Assembly: GCA_013350335.1 (NCBI GenBank)
Contig: CM023542.1
Span: 8,604,025 to 8,668,024 of the forward strand
DNA from: Chimonanthus salicifolius
Taxonomy: Eukaryota; Streptophyta; Magnoliopsida; Laurales; Calycanthaceae
DNA length: 64,000 bases
Direction: 5' to 3'
Shown: piece by piece, positions 63,303 through 64,000 of the stretch
How positions within the stretch are numbered: the stretch's first letter is position 1
Layout of the letters: every line of letters begins with the position of its first letter
Translations under genes and position numbers: made by a program
The notes under the pieces: generated by a model
The model's database searches: none
Told to the model about the DNA's origin: nothing
What the model saw: the letters and a program-made list of their open reading frames with translations, nothing else

Positions 63303-63764
63303 TTACTGAACTGGCTCTGGCCTTGAGAAGAAGAGCGTTTGAGATCTTGTGACCATGTTTGTCATTGATGGTGTTTCATAACCAACAGGCCCACTCTGGC
63401 TCAATGAGCCATTCTCTCTGCCGGCTGTTGGACTAATCACAACGGTTGAATCCCCTCTCGTCGTGGCACGCTGCCATGAATGTGAACTCAAACCTGATAG
63501 GACATAAGATCGTCCTGATACCTCGTACATCTCCCGGCTTGCCATCCTTTCCCTTATTTCCTTTAGCTCAGCTTCAAGCCAACTGCAAAGGGTGTCCCCT
63601 GCCTGAGACGATGCAGAAGCTAGCAGCATTGCCCTACGGTTTGCCAGCACTAACTGTACATCTTCCAAACTTCCCTTCTCCATCAACGCCTGTGCCTCCG
63701 CAATGGCTTCTGCCACCAACAGTCGGTTTAGCTGTCGGTCAACCTCTATGCAAACAGTTTGATC
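63303..63764 (-). CDS. Last exon of a WAV3/EDA40-type RING E3 ubiquitin ligase (partial)
   Basis: C-terminal 153 residues of a plant protein of the C3HC4 RING plus von Willebrand A type (WAV3/WAVH/EDA40 family), which act as E3 ligases in root growth responses. Visible here: EVDRQLNRLLVAEAIAEAQA, ANRRAMLLASASSQAGDTLC, LEAELKEIRERMASREMYE and the diagnostic SGRSYVLSGLSSHSWQRATT, then a TPSMTNMVTRSQ tail and stop at 63303. RING and vWA domains are not in the window; the gene continues beyond 64000. The acceptor is placed at 63764/63765 (ACCGAG then GATC) but has a weak pyrimidine tract. The frame stays open to 63794 without an ATG, so the exact border is uncertain. Confidence 0.78.
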   Translation of the reverse strand, partial: DQTVCIEVDRQLNRLLVAEAIAEAQALMEKGSLEDVQLVLANRRAMLLASASSQAGDTLCSWLEAELKEIRERMASREMYEVSGRSYVLSGLSSHSWQRATTRGDSTVVISPTAGRENGSLSQSGPVGYETPSMTNMVTRSQTLFFSRPEPVQ

Positions 63765-64000
63765 CTCGGTAGTTAGTGTAATACCTTGACCCAAATTAGG
63801 TATAGTTTAACTTAATTAATCCTGCTTAGACCGGTTGATCTCGAAGATTACGGTTAGAGCTTTGTGAAAAACCCATGTGTGGCCCAATCTGAGTTCGAAA
63901 GCTCAGTGATCCAGCTCGTCCAGTTGGAGGGGCAAAATGATAATTTACCACTTATTGTTATTATTTTATTAATTGTGTTATTATGTGATTATTATTGGAT
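63765..64000 (-). other. Probable intron of the WAV3-like gene
   Basis: AT-rich sequence upstream of the last exon with in-frame stops. No coding similarity seen; the window ends here. Confidence 0.5.

Noticed and set aside
63446..63772. Plus-strand 108-codon frame
   Set aside because: It is antisense to the conserved WAV3-like exon, with no domain of its own.

Overview
This 64 kb window is nuclear DNA of a flowering plant. The genes have many GT-AG introns, one encodes an imported chloroplast protein, another is a plant cellulose-synthase-like enzyme, and the spacers and introns are full of plant transposons (Copia, RTE and L1-type LINEs, tRNA-derived SINEs, hAT and Stowaway MITEs, a TRIM solo LTR). 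Very long introns and AT-rich spacers suggest a large, repeat-rich genome. A woody non-grass, possibly magnoliid-like, lineage would fit, but that is a guess.

Layout. (1) 133-822, minus: single-exon psaF (photosystem I subunit III). (2) 0.8-8.5 kb: spacer with a Stowaway MITE, a SINE, a 1.5 kb fold-back element built of ATTCGAATGAAT palindromes, and an AT microsatellite. (3) 8533-15249, minus: nine coding exons of an At4g15545/NAIP-like coiled-coil protein (341 aa). (4) 17981-45646, minus: fourteen coding exons of a membralin (TMEM259) homologue spread over 27.7 kb. Every junction is GT-AG with compatible phase, but exon 3 carries one extra base that breaks the frame. Intron 3 holds a degraded Copia element that itself contains an opposite-strand LINE fragment and a TRIM solo LTR. 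Intron 1 holds an RTE LINE relic, and intron 12 a TIR element with internal tandem repeats. (5) 45.8-54.4 kb: spacer with a hAT MITE flanked by a perfect 8-bp target duplication, an orphan LRR receptor-kinase N-terminus, a dispersed duplication, and a second, truncated copy of the fold-back element. (6) 54459-62868, plus: eight exons of a complete cellulose-synthase-like gene (CslE/CslG group, 724 aa). (7) 63303 to about 63764, minus: last exon of a WAV3/EDA40-type RING E3 ligase whose remainder lies beyond the window; it converges on the Csl gene.

The genes do not form a pathway. They are independent nuclear genes for photosynthesis, ER membrane quality control, an ER-body or coiled-coil factor, Golgi or ER glycan synthesis, and ubiquitination. 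I found no CRISPR, operon or new multigene system. The most unusual structure is the nested fold-back element family (2865-4388 and about 52399-52945). The most consequential observation for annotation is the 1-nt frame break in membralin exon 3.
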